Positions 10,974-21,815 of a DNA stretch of 64,000 bases are shown here, one piece after another. Origin of the DNA: Corythucha ciliata (Eukaryota; Arthropoda; Insecta; Hemiptera; Tingidae); NCBI GenBank assembly GCA_038030265.1, contig CM075942.1, positions 68,142,926-68,206,925 on the forward strand. Reading direction: 5' to 3'. The position numbers and the translations under genes were made by a program. Numbering within the stretch: position 1 is the first letter of the stretch; every line of letters begins with the position of its first letter. Under the pieces are notes generated by a model. It did no database searches and was not told where the DNA came from. It was given only the letters and a program-made list of their open reading frames with translations.

Positions 10974-11925
10974 CATCCAGAACCCTTGATTCCCGAATCT
11001 AGCCTAATGGAGTTCCCTGAGGGACAGGAATTACCTCCGTTACTGCCCCCACTGATTACGGCTGACCTGGTGGAGAAAGTAGCGAGAAAGATCCATGGCG
11101 GAGGTGGACCAAATGGGACAAGTGCAGAGCAGTGGGTTGACTTCCTATTAAGGCACGGTAGGTCGAGTACACGCCTAAGGGAAACGTGCCGGCTTAGTAC
11201 AGAAAATGTCCCATGGAGTTCAATTCGAGCACTAATGGCTAGCAGAATGCTGGCTCTCGATAAATGCCCAGGCGTGCGACCGATTGGTGTTGGAGATTGC
11301 CTTAGAAGAATCCTCTGTAAATGCATGGCCTTAGTTGCTGGCGACGAAGTTACGGAGGCCTGTGGATGTAGACAACTCTGTGGAGGTCTAAGTGCTGGGA
11401 TTGAAGGTGGAGTGCAGGCAATGGATGCCTTGTTTCAGAAACGGTCTGTGGCAGGTTCTAAACGGGGGATGCTAATGGTTGACGCAAAGAATGCATTTAA
11501 CTCAATGGACCGGATTGTGGCCCTTTGGCAAGCTCGCCGCTTATGGCCACGCTGTGCAAGATTCCTCTACAACACCTACCGTGGACATGCAGAATTGGTG
11601 TTCCGTGGCACAGAAGAGCGAATTCTCAGTAGAGAGGGAGTCACCCAAGGGGATCCGTTGGCCATGCTCTTCTATGGACTTTCGACGCTGCCAATCATCG
11701 ACACACTCCGGGATCCAGAAATTCAGCAATGCTGGTATGCTGACGACTCTTCTGCGCAAGGCGGCCTACAGAGCCTGAGAACTTGGTGGGCCAGACTGAA
11801 TGAGGTGGGTCCGCACTTCGGGTACTTCCCACAAGGTAGTAAGTCGTGCTTACTGGTACACCCGGATGATAAAAGCGAAGCCGACGGGATTTTTAGAGAT
11901 ACTGGAATCAAGATAGTCACAGGCC
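10974..11925 (+). pseudogene. RT domain of RLE retrotransposon
   Basis: Separated from the N-terminal part by 20 A residues (10954-10973), where slippage shifts the frame; the apparent start at 10986 is TTG, so this is not a separate gene. RT landmarks: RPIGVGDCLRRI, motif A VDAKNAFNSMD (about 11480), motif B GVTQGDPLAM (about 11635) and catalytic YADDSSA (about 11734). All catalytic residues appear intact. The frame is lost near 11925 through a small indel. Confidence 0.8.
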
Positions 11926-13239
11926 TTTCTTGGAGGGTATATTGGTACAGAGGAAGGGAAGCAACTCTATCTCGAGCGAAAAATTGACAGTTGGACGAGC
12001 TCAATGAGAAAATTGGCAGCTGCCGGAGAATCTCAGCCACAGTCGGCCTACGCAGCCTTCACCAAGTCTCTTCAGAACCGGTGGACATTTGTACAAAGAG
12101 TTTTGGACAGCGCCGATCAGGCCTATGTACCATTGCGCCAATGTATTCAGACCGAATTTGTTCCCAAGATTGTTGGCGAATCAACCTCGATTTCAACAGA
12201 AGAAAATGACTTGTTCTCGTTGCCAGTCTGCAAAGGGGGGTTGGCGATAGGTGACCCAGTCAGAATGGCCAAATTGTCGTATGAAACGTCGAAGGCATGC
12301 AGTGTGGAACTGACAAGAGCCATCAGATCAGGTGGGGAGTTGAATGCAGCTGAACATTTCTCAGAGTCAATCGCCGCAAAGAAAAAAGCAAGACAGAAAA
12401 GGGATGAGTTGGAGGACGCTCTTTTGGAGCATACACTGACACTGTTCTCCCCAGGCCGAAGGAGAGCCATTGAGAGATCGATAAAGGCCAAAACACAGAG
12501 TAATGCTTCAGGTTGGCTCTCGGTCGTGCCTTTACAAAAGCATGATTTCGATCTGTCACCATACGAGTTCAAAGACGCAATCGCCATCAGGTACAAAAGG
12601 GAGCCATTCAAGATGCCTAAAACGTGTGATGGATGTGGCAACAGTCAGTTCACACTGGAACACGCGTTAGACTGCAGAACAGGAGGCCTGGTCACAAAAC
12701 GCCACAATGAGGTCCGGGATGTACTGGGTGAACTGATGGCAACAGCATGGGGCAACTGCGTGAAGGAGCCAATCATAAGAGAGGCTTCAAATTCAATTTC
12801 AGCACTGCGTGGAGATTTAGCGTGCCGGGGGGTGGTCTGGGAGCCACAGAGGGAGGCGTTGTTTGACGTCCGTGTCGTAGACACTGACGCCCCCTCTTAC
12901 GGCTCCCGGTCTGTCTCGGCGGTTTTGTCCAGCGCTGAACAGGAAAAAATGAGGAAATACAACAGTGTGGCTGAAGATCGACATGCAACATTCACGCCAC
13001 TTGTATGCTCTGCAGATGGAATGTTCGCCCCCCAGATGAGTGTCTTCATCAAGGTATTAGGAGAACGGCTGGCAGATAAGTGGCGTCGCCCTCAGTCAGC
13101 GATAAGAGGTTGTATGCGGGCTAGGATCTCGCTGGAAATTCTCCGGGCGTCGAGCATGTGTCTGAGAGGCTCACGGAAGAAATGGAGATCTGCAGAGCTC
13201 GGCTTCAGCGATGGGGCAGCTGCTCAGCTGGGAATGTGA
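11926..13239 (+). pseudogene. C-terminal zinc knuckle and restriction-like endonuclease
   Basis: Continues the RT in another frame; the coding sense runs upstream of the ATG at 12004 to about 11926 (LGGYIGTEEGKQLYLERK). Contains CDGC-x8-H-x4-C (about 12622-12675), the CCHC motif found before the nuclease in R2-like proteins, then RGDLACRGVVW and ALFDVRVVDTDAPSY (about 12808-12900), which fit a PD-(D/E)xK restriction-like endonuclease. Ends at TGA 13237-13239. The domain order supports cleavage of a specific chromosomal target for target-primed reverse transcription. Confidence 0.75.
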
Positions 13240-13379
13240 AAGTTGAAGGTCGTGCATTTCGATGAAGAACCCATGCAATTTTTGTTATAAATTAGTGTAT
13301 TTTTGTTATTAGTTTGTAAAATTCACTGTTTTGTCAAAAAAATTGCAATTTCAATTCTCGCTCGTACGAATTAATACCT

Positions 13380-13863
13380 GGAAGTGGCGCGAGTGATGCG
13401 TTGGAAAGGGGACGCCTCCTTCAAGAGTGGTGTGACGCGAACGGTCTATTTCTAAACAATAACAAGACTCAGCGCCTTGAGCTGAATTTGTCTACGCGAG
13501 GCCTATTTTGTATTCGTGCTCTCGCTGCTAACGTACAGCACGATTCTATGGGGAAACTCCAGATCTGCGGATGCCGTTTATAAATTACAGAAACGGGCGA
13601 TTCGTTGTCTGGAGGGGTCTTGTCTCAAGGCAGTCTTGCCGTAAGGGTTTTGCTTCGCAGGGAACCCTTACATTCCCTTGCATTTACATTTTGCAGTGCC
13701 TGGAATATTGTCAAACGATCACTAAATGTGCGCGTGACCCTGAAACATGGGCAAAACACGAGAAGTGCGGGATGTCTGGCCAAGAGTGCTGTGCTGTTGA
13801 GGACAACAGTGATCTCTTTCCCCTCGGTTGCGGTGGACCTTATGCACTTAACCGTGAATAAGT
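13380..13863 (+). pseudogene. Non-LTR RT C-terminal fragment
   Basis: Three frames carry pieces of one protein: LLQEWCDANGLFLNNNKTQ, then ILWGNSRSADAVYKLQKRAIRC, then GTLTFPCIYILQCLEYCQ. These correspond to the region after the palm and the C-terminal domain of CR1/Jockey-like elements. A segment between the first two pieces is deleted. The block follows the RLE element by about 140 bp. Confidence 0.7.
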
Positions 13864-14234
13864 CTGTTATTAATGACTAAGAAACCAATATACTGGATTC
13901 CTGAAGAAATCAGCGTGTATCACTCAATAGAGCAATAACTTAATAAGCAAACTCATTAGATAGGGACCTATACTTTAGGATCTCTCTAGAAGTTTATATG
14001 GTTAAAAAACTACAGAAAAGAATGTCTGCCATCGATTTCTACACCTTTATCACCTCCAATTAGTCCAGATTTGTAAAAATTCGTCGACATTTTGACGTAA
14101 GTGATCATTTTATTGATGAAGGGTAAAATGGGGGTATCGGCAACCCGGCCACAGTAACTCCAAAAAATTTCAATTTGTAAAACGGCGCACTTGCTTTAAT
14201 TTTTAGGAGCTAAAGGAGACATTGGTTCCTGATC
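13864..14234. other. No gene recognised
   Basis: AT-rich spacer without recognisable domain or repeat. Confidence 0.5.
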
Positions 14235-14415
14235 GATCCAAACTGCGAAATTGGCTTCTATAAGTGTCAAATCCCAGATTCCCCCCCCCCCCAAATACCG
14301 AAACCCGTGAAATTACTTTTATGTGTGAGTCAATACCCCGTGAAATTGGTTTTTAAATGAGTCAATCACGCGAAATTGGGGTTTTTATAAGCAGTCAACC
14401 CTACGAAATAGGATT
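14235..14415 (+). repeat. Minisatellite, type C
   Basis: About four degenerate copies of a unit of roughly 40 bp containing cgtgaaattggtttttataagtgagtcaa-like words, interrupted by a 12-C run (14281-14292). Related arrays lie at 53440-53780 and, inverted, at about 60478-60790. Confidence 0.65.
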
Positions 14416-15119
14416 CTGTGAGGTAGAGGTGAGGTGTGATTTCACTGTCGGTGATTTTGTCACTGTGACTACTCCGTCACTGTTGGCTCCGGTGACGACC
14501 ACATTGAAATCACCGTTCCGACCCTCTAACGGTGACTTTCCTTTTCACTTATAATCGCCTCTTCATTCGTCACTTCTATCGCTTCACTGCGCTAGAGTCT
14601 CTTGCAGGTTACCACCACTTTACCAGTTTTACTATCGCTCCAACGAACTCAGTAGCATTCTCGCCAAGTCTATCCCTCGTCTGTTGACTTTTTTTCTCGG
14701 ACTTATAGTTAGTATTGAACCATTAGTGTCGGTAATATATTTTTATTCACTTCGTTTTCCAAGACCTGTGCTACAGTGATCTTGTATAATTTTACTTTTT
14801 TTAAAAACACCTTCCTAGGCAGGGGCGTAGCCAGCCCTTGACCAAAGGCTGGACAGAATATGTCGGACGTTATGGAAACTAGAGACCCCAACAAAAGAAC
14901 TGGTAGCGCAATAAATCGTCAAATTAGTCCCCGGAAACTGAGTTTTCACAAAAAAGGGTCGTAATCCATCAAAAACTAACATCTTCGGTTGGAAATTATC
15001 TGTTTTAGCCTTCTATTCCTGATTTTCTATCCAAAAGCTGACTATTCTATTCAGACTTTTTTTCTATTAACAGACAATTCGATTTCCCCGGAAATCTTTA
15101 CTTCACATTCAAATATGCA

Positions 15120-16040
15120 GGGTGACCGTCTTTTCATCAACGTCTTGTCTGAGAGACGTAAAAATTAAACATTTTTTAACCACGTGTTAAACGGGTTTTA
15201 ACTCAAAACTGACGTTTTTTAACAAAAAAACTGAATATTTCACTCTAGTACAACTGAATATTTTACTTCAAAACTGACGTTTCTACCCCAAAGACGAAGT
15301 GTTTACGCCTAAACTAAAAATTTCACAGCACAACTTTTAAAATCCAAGTCTTTACCCCCAAAACTGGTTAATTCCGCCTAAAAATGGCGGGTTTAACCTA
15401 AAACGGATAAAAAAAAATGATCTTAATTACAATTAACAGACCACTCAGTACTAAAACCTGCCGATTACATCCTTCAATTGGCGATTTTAGTAAAAAAACA
15501 AAACAAAAAAAAAAAACGACAATTCCTGGCCATGTATGACGTGCCCACCCCCCCTCAAAATGAAGATGCTACCACAAAACTGGCGATTCTAACCTAAAAC
15601 TAAACTTTACTGTTCCATTTCAAAATGAATATTTTACACCCGAAACGACAATTTCCCCTCAAAATTAGATAATTTACTCCAAAACTGACAATGTCACACT
15701 TTAACTCAAGTTTTCCTCAAAACCGGTGATTTTAGACCATTCTGCCTTGAAAACAGGTGATTTCACAACAAAAAATGACAAATTTATCGCAAATGTGACG
15801 ATTTTATACCAAAACAGACGATTTCACGCCAAAGCCGACGTGTTGCCCCATAACTGATGACGTTAATACAAAACTGGCCATTTTACCCCAAAACTGACTG
15901 TTTTAATTCCAAAACTTACGATTTCACCCCAAAAACGTTCCTAAACTGAAGATTTTACCCTGAAACTTGCGATTCCACCCCAAAAATATCACTTTACCTC
16001 AAAACTGAATATTTTACTTCAAAATTGATATTTTACTTTG
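15120..16040 (+). repeat. Minisatellite, type A
   Basis: Dozens of degenerate copies of about 20-25 bp with the core ccccaaaactgacgatttta. Lies inside the hAT-like element. The same type recurs at 49086-50100. Confidence 0.8.
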
Positions 16041-16860
16041 TTGGGCACAGCTTTTCAGGGCACGTAGAGTAAGTTTTGACGATTTCAAGGCTGGAATAGC
16101 TATAATTGCCATTTTTAGGGCGCGTAAAGTCAGTCTTTCCAGTTATAGGAGCGAACAGTACGTCCCAAGTCAAGGCGAGAGCAGCCGGGTTGGCCGTTTT
16201 CGGCGCTCCGAATGGTCTATTTTGCCATTTTCAGGGCAGGAGTCACTTGTTCAGGCATTTTTAGAGCTCGATTCGTCGGGTAATCCATTTCTAGAGCTCG
16301 TAAAGTAAATTCGGCAATTTCAAGGGCTGAAATATAGTAATTTTAGCCATTTTAAAGACACAAATCGTCAGTTTTGCCATTTTCAGGGCTCAAATACCTA
16401 GTCCATCATGCCAAGGCCATGAAGTTTGACCATTCCTGGTGCGCAAATTGTCGATTTTGCCATTTTCAGGGAAGGAATCATCTTTTTAGGCATTTTCAGG
16501 ACACGTGAAGTCATTTTGGCCGTTTTCAGGGCTTGATTAGTCCGTCAAGCCAAAAGCGCGCATTATGGTCATATTTGGCTCAAGAATGGCCAGTCTGATC
16601 AATTTTAGCGCACGAATGGTCGAATTTAGCTACTTTCGGGCGGTAGGCATGAACTTTTTAGGCATTTTCAGAAGTTCACCAGTCGCCACCAATTTTTAGG
16701 GCGCGTGAAGTCCAGTTTTAGCCATTTTCAAATTGCCAATCGACAGTTTTGTTTTTTTGGGCGTGACTTTAGTTACTTTAGCCGTTTTTATAGTGTAAAT
16801 AGCTAGTTTTAACTATTTTTAGGCAGTGAAAAGGGTGTCAAACCAGTTTTAGTAGAGCGA
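16041..16860 (+). repeat. Minisatellite, type B
   Basis: Repeats of about 30-40 bp built from gccattttcagggcgcgaat and agtcagttttg. It starts where type A ends, and both types share the word cgtcagtttt (type A on the opposite strand). Confidence 0.75.
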
Positions 16861-17619
16861 ACCACAGCATTTCTCTAGCACCTCTCTTGAGCAAATACTG
16901 AATCCGCGTCTGCCTGCGAAAATGGTATTCTAGGACGCAAAAACGGCGAAATTGGTCTTTGAATTATGTCACCCTTGCGATGTCCGTTTTGTGAGCGACA
17001 AAACCCGTTGAAATTTAACCGGCGAGTCCGGTTACATCAGGCATTTGCTCAAACAAACTGCTACAGGGGGCCTGTCCTGTAAGATTTCAGGGTTTCTAGG
17101 AATATCCTTAAATCACATGTTGATTGGGAGGACGGGTGGAAACAAGCAGTGATAGTGACATTAAAAACCTATAGAACAGGCCCTCAGTAGTCACTTAAGT
17201 GACAAAATCACTGGTTTTTGTCACAGTGACTGCACAGTCACCGGAGCTAGTTGTCACTGTGACCGACAAAAGCTGTCACGTCACACCTCTACTGTGAGAA
17301 GGCGCGGATGCAGGGTGGGGCTTAGAAGGGGGGGGGGCTTGAGTTCCCTCCTTTGGGGCATCACAAATTGGAATCGACTCTTGAGTGCTACGTTGGCTCC
17401 GGCAAACCGAAGAAATCGAAAAAATCCCCAAAATAATGCGTCCAGCCCGATAATTTGCAATTTAACGTCATAAACTGCCTTGCAAATAGCCAGTAAAGCC
17501 ATTTTTTTAGCGGAATTACTGCAGTAACCACCAGTGGTAGTAGATGGGGTAGATAAAGATGGTCCTATTAGGTAGAAGAGAGGGGGGGGCGAATGGCCAG
17601 TAAATCGAATTCCAAAGTA
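16861..17619. other. hAT right end and flank; no gene
   Basis: Holds the right subterminal region of the hAT-like element (to 17291), a 10-G run at 17328-17337 and unique sequence. No coding region seen. Confidence 0.5.
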
Positions 17620-18140
17620 CTGCTAGTCAATTAATATTTTAAGGGCGCGAATAGCCAGTTTTGCAAATTTTTTCGCCGCAGCAAGTCAGATTAAGCATTT
17701 TAATGGCACCAATTGTCAAGTTGAGCCATCTGCAAGGCTCAAATGATCAGATCGGGTATTTTTTAGGGCACGAATTGTCTGCAGCTCGCAGCCATTTTCA
17801 GCAGGGTGGAGAATCAGTTTGGCCATTTCTTGAAGCACGAAATGGTACGTTTTGCCATTTCCCGGGCACGCGAATGAACCCGTTAGCAATTTTTAAGGTG
17901 TGGGGACGAGCCCATGGTTGGTGCGCAAACGAATGAACAGTTTGACAATATTCAGAATGCAGATAGGCACTTTGAAGGTGCGAATCATCAGTTTGGTCAA
18001 TTTTATACTGTGAAATTGTTTGTACGAGAAGGCCATTTCCAAGGCTTAAATAGCCAGTTTTTATATTTTTAGGGCATGAATCGTAAGTTTTTAACATTTT
18101 TAAGGCGAGAAAGGCTCAGTTTAGCAATTTTTGACGCGCA
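17620..18140 (+). repeat. Minisatellite, type B, second block
   Basis: Same word pattern as 16041-16860 (agggcgcgaatagccagttttgc) but outside the hAT-like element, so the element's interior and its right flank share a repeat family. Confidence 0.7.
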
Positions 18141-19240
18141 AATGGTAAATTTCGCCTCTTTCAGTCAGTTTTTCGGAGTCAGTTTGTTCCGATTTCCGGA
18201 GTTCAGGCTCGACGATGTTGATACTGGAAGTACACGTGAACCGATACACCCTAGTAAATGGAACACGGAAAAAATAATAGATTGGTTGATGGTAGGTGAA
18301 TGGGATGAGGGAGGCCCCGTGTAGCTACGGGAAACTCTAAAGAGTTGGGTGAAAGACAAATAGAGAGTTTTGTATTAAATCCTGCAATGGATAGAGAGGG
18401 AGAAATGGGCGGGAATCAAGAGAGCCGTTTTATATTAATTTCTATACTCGCGGACTCTTTCTGCTTCTCTCCCATTCCCTCTTTCTCTAAATCAAACAGG
18501 CTTCAAAATCTCTTTTTCTCTCTCACTCCATTCCCTCTTTCCAGCCCTTATAGAGAGAGAGAAGTTAATTATAAAGTCACGTCTGGGGGGCTCCCGGAGT
18601 TCCACCTTCCTTTTTCTGATTTATTAAAAAGAGCCCCCCGGCCTACGTCCCACGGGGCACCCCTCTTCACCATCGCTATTACCACTCTTTTCAGGGTAAA
18701 AGAGAAAGGGACATTTTTTTTTTTTTGTTAGGCGTAAAAATTTGTGGGAAACGGTATGAGAAAGAGAAGGAGTGGCGGTGTATAAAAAGGAAAAGGGCGA
18801 AGTATTTACAGCTCTCCTCCTCAACATCCTTTTCCTCCACTTTTCCATCATAGCCCCTTCTTCTACACTACTTGCTTGTATTGTTCTAGTCTACCGAGCT
18901 TTGTTTCTCACCTCTCTTATTCAGTAGAAAGCTCTCCATTCATCATTTTCGCTCTCCGCGAAACCAATGAAAGCCGGTTAAAATATTCAAATACGTAACT
19001 TCAAAAACAAATATGAAGTCTGCTGTTTTATTTGTGCAGACTCAACAATTATAGTCCAGTCAGTTATGAATTCATTTGAGTACAGCTTCGTTCTCTGTAG
19101 TCCAGGAGCAGATTCAAGAAAAATAGCAAAATCGTGCACTTTTGAGTCGAGCTTTCAAACTTTGCAGGCGTGTTCTAGATGGCTGATGAGTTGATTCGCG
19201 ACGTCGCATAGGACGGCTGTTATTCAAGATAGCCGTTGGA
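18141..19240. other. No gene recognised
   Basis: Contains pyrimidine-rich stretches (ctctttctctctc, 18470-18570) and no recognisable domain on either strand. The 128-codon frame at 18345-18731 is low-complexity and unsupported. Confidence 0.5.
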
Positions 19241-19745
19241 AAGACTGCCCTGAGTTCGAAAACAACCATTGGAGCGATCAATTAATACCGCACGTGGATC
19301 ATGCGGCAGCTTCTTTTACGCATCTTTACATAAAAAAATGATTTTCCATGCTCGCCGAATTTGGATACCAAGGGCACCTCTTTCAAGTCCATCGCATTCC
19401 GCCCTTGTCCTAGGGTGTCTACAACTGAAATTTCGCCTCAAACCCCAAATCGCCCCTAGGGCTGGTGGAGCTGCAAATGTTTTCTGTGCCCCGCGTTCAA
19501 CTACCTTTCAAGGGCTGAGGATCCCAGGTTTGCGCAAGATTTTTTCAAGAACGTGTCTCTCACATATGAGGGCGTAATGTTTGGTTCAGAGCCGATCCAT
19601 ACAACCAATATGGCGGCCATAATTCGAGCTGATTTCTAACTATTACAATATTTTATACGTTCCCGACCTATTTCTCGCGCGCGACTAGCGTAAATAGGTG
19701 TCTCCAGCCAAAATTTGTCGTCATCGGGCTTCAAGTGAAACTCCT
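19241..19745 (+). repeat. Left 505-bp inverted repeat
   Basis: Begins aagactgccctgag and ends aagtgaaactcct. Contains the palindromic atggcggccat. An open frame of about 100 codons (from a TTG at 19269) is also open in the right copy, but has no recognisable domain. Confidence 0.9.
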
Positions 19746-19945
19746 ACCCAGCGGACCTGAGTTCGAATCTCGTTCCGTCCCACTTCACTGAACGGATAAT
19801 CCAAGCTGTGTCACGGGAGCAGCACATTCGTTTCGTTGGGGCCTTCCCGGTGATATGTGTGTACCAAATCGCACATCTTTCCGACACGCCCGCGTAGTGT
19901 GGGTGTGAAATGCGCAGCTTTAACTACATAAATTTTACGTAAAGG
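19746..19945 (+). mobile_element. tRNA-derived SINE, 5'-truncated
   Basis: Starts exactly at the inner edge of the left inverted repeat with acccagcggacctg, then a B-box-like gagttcgaatctcg, a body with cccggtgatatgtgtg, and cacgcccgcgtagtgtgggtgtgaaatgcgcag. The same body occurs at 34979-35185 and 54308-54540. The A-box half is missing. Confidence 0.7.
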
Positions 19946-20088
19946 CGAGTTTTCACAATGCCAGTAGGCGTGTCAGTCAACTGCTCCAGTTACTGGAACC
20001 AATCTATTGCTGCCAATAATAGACTGGATCGAGTAACTGGTGCAGATGGAGTGACTGGGATGGCTACTGGCATCGTGAAGACCGGCCT
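19942..20088. repeat. Fold-back repeat, about 147 bp
   Basis: Imperfect inverted repeat with arms of 50-60 bp sharing ttcacaatgccagtagg, cagtcaactg/cagtcactcc and gttactgga words, and a loop around ttgctgccaata. It looks like a small fold-back MITE. Confidence 0.7.
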
Positions 20089-20250
20089 TAACCTCCAGAA
20101 ATAACTGGATAGAGAAAATATAACATAATTTCCACGCACGAGCAGTCCTTAAACCTTTATCTAACTGCTAGGGAGGCTACATTATTTGCTGCACTACTAC
20201 GCAGTATATCAACTTTTACAGATGCGAAAAAGAAAAAAACGTTCAAATTC

Positions 20251-21815
20251 ATGAAGGAAGAGATGCAGAATCTGGTTGACAGTTCTGACACAGACTGGAC
20301 GAAATGCCTGATATGTCAAAAGATTTCAAAAGATAAGCTTGTTTGCCCTAAGGAGTTTGGTGCAAGATTTAAAGGAAGGGGATACAAGACACTGGCCGAG
20401 CAACTTATGCGGTTCGACGAGCTTGGCCAGCTTCCGAATGGTGTGACAATCAGCCGTCTCGATGATGGTTCGGGGCTTGAAGGAACTTTTGTGAGTAGAA
20501 GTGCGAAGTTCCATAGAAAATGTGCCCTTGGATTAAATAAGAACGAGTTGAATAGGAGCTTAAAACGAAAAAGTTCGATTGAGGAAAAAAGTGCTACCAC
20601 TGCCGACAAAAAGTTTTTGAGAAGCTGTGACGACAGTAAAATTGGAAATGTGGGATACGTGTGTCTTTTATGCGAAGAACGTGCGACCTTCATAAACCCT
20701 CTCCACCAAATTCAGTCTATTGACCTCGATATCCGTTTGAGACGTTGTGCGTCGAATCTGCTCGATGCGGGGCTCATTGCTAAGCTTGAAGCCAACAAAA
20801 AAGCTCAGAAAGCCCTGTACTATCATAATAAATGTCTAAAAAATGTGTTTCGAGAAATGAATACACGTGTCCGAGAAAGATCAAATTCACTTAATGATGT
20901 TGAAGAAACATCTCCTGCTGATAAAGCTTTTGCGGACTTAACTCAACACATTCAGGAAGCAATCGACGATGAAAGTACAACACCAATTCTCCAACTTAGA
21001 AATTTGAAAAAGCTTTACTGTCGCAAGATTGAAGACCTCGGTGGTAATTCATCTTCCGTTCACTCTACCCGCCTGAAAATCCGTATACTTGATTATTTTC
21101 CCCAGCTTGAATGTCATCAAGAAGGCCGTGACGTATTGTTCGTTTGCAATAGAGAGATAGGAAAAGCATTAAAATTGGCATGCGAATCTGATGAGCAAAA
21201 CGACCTATCTGTATTAACCCAAGCAGCAAACATCATTCGTCGGGACCTAGCGAAAAGAGTCAAGACACCATTTAGCGGTTCATTTCAACGGGGATGTCAA
21301 AACGAGAGTGTTCCAGATACATTACTCAGCCTAGTAAGAATGATTATGTATGGAACTGACACTGGTGGGTATCATACTTCTCAAGCAGGGCTTTCTATCT
21401 CACAGCTTCTCACTTACCACTTCGTGAAGCAGCGGAAAAATAATTCAGCCAGGACTGTACATATTCAAGCAGAACCTCCTTTGCCTCTTTTCGTCGGAGC
21501 GCTGATACATTCGAGAACAAGATCGAGAGATCTTGTGGATTCTCTACATAAGCTCGGGCTTTCTGTATCATATAAACGTGTGCTAAATGTGTCTACCGAT
21601 CTAGGTAACTCGCTGATTCGGCATTATGAAGCTACGGGGGCTGTCTGTCCCCCTAAAATGAAATGCAAGGTATTTACAACCTCTGCAGTTTATAATATTG
21701 ACCACAATCCGTCAGCTACAAGTTCTGAAGGTGCATTCCACGGTACTGGTATTTCGCTGTTTCAACACCCAACCAAAGACTGTGAAAGGTTCAGCACAGC
21801 CTTTAAAGCAGGTGC
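20251..21815 (+). pseudogene. Transposon-like gene, N-terminal part
   Basis: Begins at a plausible ATG; about 522 codons are open. Paired cysteines (CLICQ near the start, then FHRKC and CLLCEER) look like zinc-binding motifs. Later blocks: AGLSISQLLTYHFVKQRK, PLPLFVGALIHSRTRSRDLVD, LSVSYKRVLNVSTDLGN and NIDHNPSATSSEGAFHGTGIS. I recall large uncharacterised predicted proteins of this kind from aquatic invertebrates, in multiple copies, but know no assigned function. The frame runs into a stop at 21831; coding sense shifts frame between about 21800 and 21830. Confidence 0.65.

Larger units (their letters stand above)
10023..13360 (+). mobile_element. Non-LTR retrotransposon with restriction-like endonuclease (possibly Utopia-like)
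   Basis: A nearly complete single-ORF element: N-terminal zinc finger, central RT and C-terminal CCHC plus restriction-like endonuclease, the architecture of early-branching site-specific non-LTR elements (R2, NeSL, CRE, Utopia). The style of the RT and C-terminus resembles Utopia as I remember it, but I cannot confirm the clade. Three frameshifts separate otherwise open segments. The 5' UTR seems to be 10023-10228 and a short AT-rich 3' UTR follows the stop at 13237. No U2 snRNA or rDNA target sequence is visible on either side. Confidence 0.7.
14424..17291. mobile_element. hAT-like non-autonomous element with 8-bp target duplication
   Basis: The ends read tagaggtg inward on both strands and share subterminal gtcactgtgac and gctccggtgac words. 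The flanks are ctgtgagg (14416-14423) and ctgtgaga (17292-17299), a 7/8 match, as expected for the 8-bp duplications made by hAT transposases. No transposase is inside; the interior is mostly minisatellite. The 2868-bp length is large for a MITE. Confidence 0.7.

Noticed and set aside
10986..11987. Independent RT gene starting at 10986
   Set aside because: The start codon is TTG and the coding sense continues upstream across the A-run, so it is the middle of one broken ORF.
13240..13380. U2 snRNA target beside the RLE element
   Set aside because: The conserved U2 5' sequence is not present on either side of the element.
18345..18731. Host gene of 128 codons
   Set aside because: Low-complexity, pyrimidine-run-driven frame without start context or domain.
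19269..19577. Protein-coding gene inside the inverted repeats (frame of about 100 codons open in both copies)
   Set aside because: Starts with TTG, and no domain is recognisable. Two copies that are 97% identical would share an open frame anyway.
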